From Thermoplasmata archaeon (GTDB taxonomy: Archaea > Thermoplasmatota > Thermoplasmata > Thermoplasmatales > Thermoplasmataceae), in NCBI GenBank assembly GCA_021835025.1, contig JAKBQY010000054.1:1-58170 (forward strand): 58,170 bases of DNA. The letters run 5' to 3'. Under the pieces are notes generated by a model. It worked only from the letters and a program-made list of their open reading frames with translations. It had not been told where the DNA came from and did not search any database. Of this stretch, positions 54,937 to 58,170 are shown one piece after another; position 1 is the first letter of the stretch; each line of letters starts with the position of its first letter. The translations under genes and the position numbers were made by a program.

Positions 54937-55419
54937 ATGGGAAACGTAATAAATGGCATAAAAGGTGGCTTAATTTCTGGTTTTATATACTTTATAATAA
55001 ATTCAATTGTGAATTTTGCTATTATTTATGTTTTTATTGATGAAATAGTCAATGCCCTCAATATACAACCAAAATATTATTCGATATTTTTAACATTGTT
55101 GCTTAATCACCAGTTTGAAACCATATTTATTATTGGTATAATTTTCGGAATTTTATTTTCAGTTCTTGTCCTTAAATATTATAAAAGTTTTCCAGGAGAT
55201 AGCATATACAAAAAGATGCGTTTTTTAAATATATTATTATGGGTTATAATTTTTGTAATTATACCAGTATATGAATTCCAGATATCAATAATATATGCAA
55301 TACCCTACTTCATTTCCTATGCCACCATTAATTTTACCACATCACTATTCTTTGCCTATTTGCTTTCACATTTCAATGGGAAATATCTTGTTGCCCAGGA
55401 TAAAAATACCCATCAATAA
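54937..55419 (+). CDS. Membrane protein of unknown function
   Basis: 160 residues with four hydrophobic spans (about 12-35, 62-88, 98-118, 122-146). The first has a glycine-rich entry, GIKGGLISGFIYFI. It has no recognised family. The start has an AT-rich TTATTTTTATTTAAT upstream and lies 52 bases after the regulator gene on the same strand. The 3' end overlaps the convergent acyl-CoA-synthetase-like gene by 47 bases. Confidence 0.6.
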   Translation: MGNVINGIKGGLISGFIYFIINSIVNFAIIYVFIDEIVNALNIQPKYYSIFLTLLLNHQFETIFIIGIIFGILFSVLVLKYYKSFPGDSIYKKMRFLNILLWVIIFVIIPVYEFQISIIYAIPYFISYATINFTTSLFFAYLLSHFNGKYLVAQDKNTHQ

Positions 55420-56575
55420 TCTTGACCTTTAAATGTGTGTTTACCCACTCTGGATACCTGATAAATTCGTTCTCACCATAAATATATGAGACAGATTGAT
55501 CGGACTTAATGGCCATTTCCCCATTTTCGGCTATTCTATATTGAACATTGCTCAATGGCACTCCAATTGACCCTTCCCTGATATCCTCAAAGGGGTTTAA
55601 ATGTGTTGTCAATAGTAGTTCATTTGAATACCCGCATATCATTTTTTTGCCTGTTTCTTTTAATACCTTATTATACAATTTTAAATTAAAATTGGGTGAA
55701 ACAAAATATGAACTTTTTTCAAGATATACCTTTTTCTGAAATAATTTATCAAAAAATGAACAATTGCCTATTAAAAAGTCAACATCAATTTTATTTAGTA
55801 TATTAATATCCCCATATATAAGGGCACCAGAAAACGATATGGGTAAAAGAATGGAATAAACCATTCCAATAGGATTATACATATCTATAGCAGAAAAAAA
55901 ATAAGGTCTTTTGTCAAGCTTAGGTAACCAATAATTCAATATAATTGTGGAAGGAATCAAATTTTTTTCAGTAAAACCAACGATTTCATCATTATTTAAA
56001 AATATAATTCTCGGCCCATCTAAAAATTTTATTTCATTAAAGTTTTTATTATTATAAATGAAATCAGAAAATTTCATTGTATTTTCATTATATTTTATCT
56101 TAATTCTATTTTTTAATGACCTTTTAATTGCATTGCCAATAGTTAAAAACTCATTATTATCTGAAATAATAAATTTTATATTAATATATTTTTCAATTAA
56201 ATTATAAAATTTTTTGGAAACAATCATATTTTTTATATTTAATTTTGTTAGTATCGTATTAAAATTTTTATTATCTAAATCCTTTTTATTTAGTATTAAT
56301 ACCCTACACCCTATTCTTAATATTGCCATTATTGATATTATGAATTCCGGTCCATTTTCAAGTAAAACAGCAATAGTAAAATCATTGTTTACTTTAAATG
56401 TATCATATAATTTTGAGGCCATTGAATTTATATAACCTAAAAATCTGTAATAAGAAATAAATTTCCCATTAAAAATTACCATTGGCTGGCTTTTATTTAT
56501 ATTTGCATTCCTCTCAAATAATTCATTTATTGATATTTCTGGGATTTTTATATTTCCTTTCAAAGAATCCAACAT
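55373..56575 (-). CDS. Degenerate AMP-binding (acyl-CoA synthetase-like) protein
   Basis: 400 residues, about 100-200 shorter than active members. The N-terminal part fits the ANL fold: NELFERNANINKSQPMVIFNGKFISYYRF, IAVLLENGPEFIISIMAILRIGC (the 'v.l.n..e.......a....Ga' segment). The Ser/Thr/Gly-rich A3 loop is missing: RIIFLNNDEIVGFTEKNL stands there. The 'YG.tE' motif reads CGYSNELL, and the protein ends about where the A8 hinge begins, so the Lys-bearing C-terminal domain is absent. It should not activate substrates. It is 24 bases downstream of the NAD(P)HX repair gene. Confidence 0.6.
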   Translation of the reverse strand: MLDSLKGNIKIPEISINELFERNANINKSQPMVIFNGKFISYYRFLGYINSMASKLYDTFKVNNDFTIAVLLENGPEFIISIMAILRIGCRVLILNKKDLDNKNFNTILTKLNIKNMIVSKKFYNLIEKYINIKFIISDNNEFLTIGNAIKRSLKNRIKIKYNENTMKFSDFIYNNKNFNEIKFLDGPRIIFLNNDEIVGFTEKNLIPSTIILNYWLPKLDKRPYFFSAIDMYNPIGMVYSILLPISFSGALIYGDINILNKIDVDFLIGNCSFFDKLFQKKVYLEKSSYFVSPNFNLKLYNKVLKETGKKMICGYSNELLLTTHLNPFEDIREGSIGVPLSNVQYRIAENGEMAIKSDQSVSYIYGENEFIRYPEWVNTHLKVKIIDGYFYPGQQDISH

Positions 56576-56599
56576 TTACCTTATATTATTAATATATTT

Positions 56600-57970
56600 T
56601 TAAATTTTATTATTTAAAATTAGGGGTATTTTATTTATCATATCCTCAATTGAATAATAAAATCCTTTTTCTTTGTATGAAAGTTCGCCGGCTTTTTTAT
56701 TTATATAAGTTCCTATAATGCATGACCTTATTGGGCTTAAATCCCTTGAAGCAAGGCCAGATATTATACCAGCAAGCAAATCACCAGTACCGCCCATTGT
56801 CATTCTTGCATTACCACCAGACGAATAATAAACATCATCTCCGTTTGTTATAATATCTATTTCTCCTTTCAATACAGTTGTTATCTTATATTTTTTAGAC
56901 AATTCAATCACATTATTTTCCCCAGGATCGGAACCATAAAAACTTTTAAATTCCATTTTATGCGGTGTTACAATACATTTTTTATTGTATACATCATTTG
57001 GCTTTAAAATTTTAAGGGCATCGGCATCCATTATTATATTGCCATTATAATTATCTATTATTTTTTTTATTAAAATAGAACAGTCATTATCAGTACCTAA
57101 TCCAGGGCCTATTAAAATTGCGTTATTTTTTAAAATTTCATCAATATTGACCTTATCTATATCCCTTACAATTATACCTGGACTATACGATGAAATTATT
57201 TGGTAGGTCAAACTTTTCGTGTATACTTTTACTAAATCTATTCCAGTATTATATGCTCCAAGAGCTGATATTACAGCAGAGCCATAAAATTCAAATCCGG
57301 CAATTATCGCAAGCGTTCCATTCATCCCTTTATGCGAATTATGTTCAGGGGTTTTTAAATATATCAAATCACCTATACCAGAATATTTTTTAACGTTATC
57401 CGGAATTCCTATATCTTTTACTACTATTTCCCCGCATATTTCTTTATTCATATTTTCCTTTATATCTGTAAATGTAATAGTATAATCTGCTTTTACCATT
57501 GGTTGATATGGGAAACCGGAAGGTACATCTATAGATATCTTAATTTTTTTTGTTTCATTTATTTTATTAATAACACTAGCATAAGGTTCTCTTGGGTTTC
57601 CGCTTATACCTATACCAAAAATAGAATCAATTATAATATCACAATTTTTTAAATTATCATCTAAAGATTCTGAATTATAATAATTTTGATTTAGTTCATT
57701 GAAGGCTCTCCTAGCTTCATAAGTTTTTAATTCTACAAAACTTTTTATAAATTGGATTTTTATATTTTTATTTTTTAAAAATGATGCTGCAGATATTCCA
57801 TCACCTGCATTATTTCCAGTTCCACAAATAATAAGAATATTTTTTTTATCTGGAAATCTTTCATTTATAAAATCTGCAACAGCCTTTCCTGCATTTTTCA
57901 TTAAAACATATGTATCATTATACAATACTGAATAATTAATATCCTCCCGTTTTACATCTAAATAGTCCAT
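56600..57970 (-). CDS. nnr: Bifunctional NAD(P)H-hydrate epimerase / ADP-dependent dehydratase
   Basis: 456 residues in two domains. The N-terminal epimerase (YjeF_N, about 1-200) has MKNAGKAVADFI, ILIICGTGNNAGDGISAASFL and IIDSIFGIGISG...SIDVPSG. The C-terminal ribokinase-like dehydratase has SHKGMNGTLAIIAGFEFYGSAVISALGAYNTG, VTPHKMEFKSFYG and ARMTMGGTGDLLAGIISGL. It repairs hydrated NADH and NADPH. It heads a minus-strand pair with the acyl-CoA-synthetase-like gene. Confidence 0.94.
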   Translation of the reverse strand: MDYLDVKREDINYSVLYNDTYVLMKNAGKAVADFINERFPDKKNILIICGTGNNAGDGISAASFLKNKNIKIQFIKSFVELKTYEARRAFNELNQNYYNSESLDDNLKNCDIIIDSIFGIGISGNPREPYASVINKINETKKIKISIDVPSGFPYQPMVKADYTITFTDIKENMNKEICGEIVVKDIGIPDNVKKYSGIGDLIYLKTPEHNSHKGMNGTLAIIAGFEFYGSAVISALGAYNTGIDLVKVYTKSLTYQIISSYSPGIIVRDIDKVNIDEILKNNAILIGPGLGTDNDCSILIKKIIDNYNGNIIMDADALKILKPNDVYNKKCIVTPHKMEFKSFYGSDPGENNVIELSKKYKITTVLKGEIDIITNGDDVYYSSGGNARMTMGGTGDLLAGIISGLASRDLSPIRSCIIGTYINKKAGELSYKEKGFYYSIEDMINKIPLILNNKI

Positions 57971-58046
57971 GATTAATAATTATAATTTTATACTTAAATT
58001 ATTCATATTAAATTTAATAGCATAGTGTCCCAAATATTGTGTGTAT

Positions 58047-58170
58047 TTAAACATACCTCCTCTGGAACATTTCTTGTATTTCATAATTGCATTTAAAGTA
58101 TCCCCTCATTACCCTTTGTGACCATTCATTGTTTACTTCTATTGATCTTAAATAGAGTATTTTCTCAGTA
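58047..58170 (-). CDS. C-terminal end of a protein running out of the window (possible transposase)
   Basis: The minus-strand frame open at the window edge reads TEKILYLRSIEVNNEWSQRV, then MRGYFKCNYEIQEMFQRRYV and stop at 58047. The Arg/Tyr/Trp-rich composition (SQRVMRGYFKC, MFQRRY) recalls transposase C-termini, but no family is certain. The gene is cut by the window end. Confidence 0.45.
   Translation of the reverse strand, partial: TEKILYLRSIEVNNEWSQRVMRGYFKCNYEIQEMFQRRYV

Overview
The window is a strongly AT-rich chromosomal segment from an archaeon of the Thermoplasmatales (the Picrophilus/Ferroplasma/Acidiplasma/Thermoplasma group). Evidence: archaeal translation genes (EF-2 with a diphthamide site, EF-1alpha, archaeal IleS, RpoL); an A-type ATPase operon whose catalytic subunit carries an intein in its P-loop, as in Thermoplasma; gluconate dehydratase of the non-phosphorylative Entner-Doudoroff route; futalosine-type menaquinone genes; archaeal lipid genes; leaderless promoters with TATA boxes about 25 bases before the start codon; and GGTGA-type ribosome sites inside operons. 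Species assignment is inference. All calls rest on reading the sequence, with no database search.

Layout. 1-3.0 kb: an IS605-type right-end fossil, an MFS transporter, a TauE/SafE permease and an HTH+ACT-like regulator. 3.1-11.6 kb: information processing (EF-2, S10, EF-1alpha, RpoL, a tRNA methyltransferase, IleS). 11.7-23.7 kb: transport and catabolism (MFS, APC permease, archaeal ATPase with DUF234, hydantoinase A/B facing an MHS-type importer, geranylgeranyl reductase, EamA exporter). 23.7-25.9 kb: a decayed gene and two overlapping orphan genes. 26.1-31.8 kb: menaquinone genes mqnE, mqnA, mqnC, mqnD, then isopentenyl phosphate kinase and type 2 IPP isomerase, i.e. quinone head group and isoprenoid side chain together. 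31.8-42.0 kb: a ZPR1 zinc protein and the ATPase operon K-E-C-F-(orf)-A(intein)-B-D-(mini-membrane protein)-H-I. 42.0-50.7 kb: gluconate dehydratase, FMN reductase, ThiI, a PD-(D/E)XK protein, Ogg, superoxide dismutase, a 2-phosphoglycerate-kinase-like P-loop kinase, then MetB-like and ThrB. 50.8-58.2 kb: a degenerate carbamate-kinase-like protein, a stretch of decayed insertion sequences and small ORFs, thymidine kinase, a stand-alone Lrp ligand-binding domain, UPF0147, an HTH regulator, a membrane protein, a degenerate acyl-CoA-synthetase-like protein and the NAD(P)HX repair enzyme.

The most notable items are: a 37-codon single-span membrane ORF overlapped at both ends inside the ATPase operon; a VMA intein whose homing endonuclease has lost both catalytic acids; a 10-bp motif repeated at exact 15-bp spacing (plus one inverted copy) between a DUF234 ATPase and a 50-residue ORF; four solitary IS605/TnpB right ends (omega-RNA-like) without tnpB; and two probable pseudoenzymes (carbamate-kinase-like and acyl-CoA-synthetase-like). 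No tRNA, rRNA or CRISPR array was seen.
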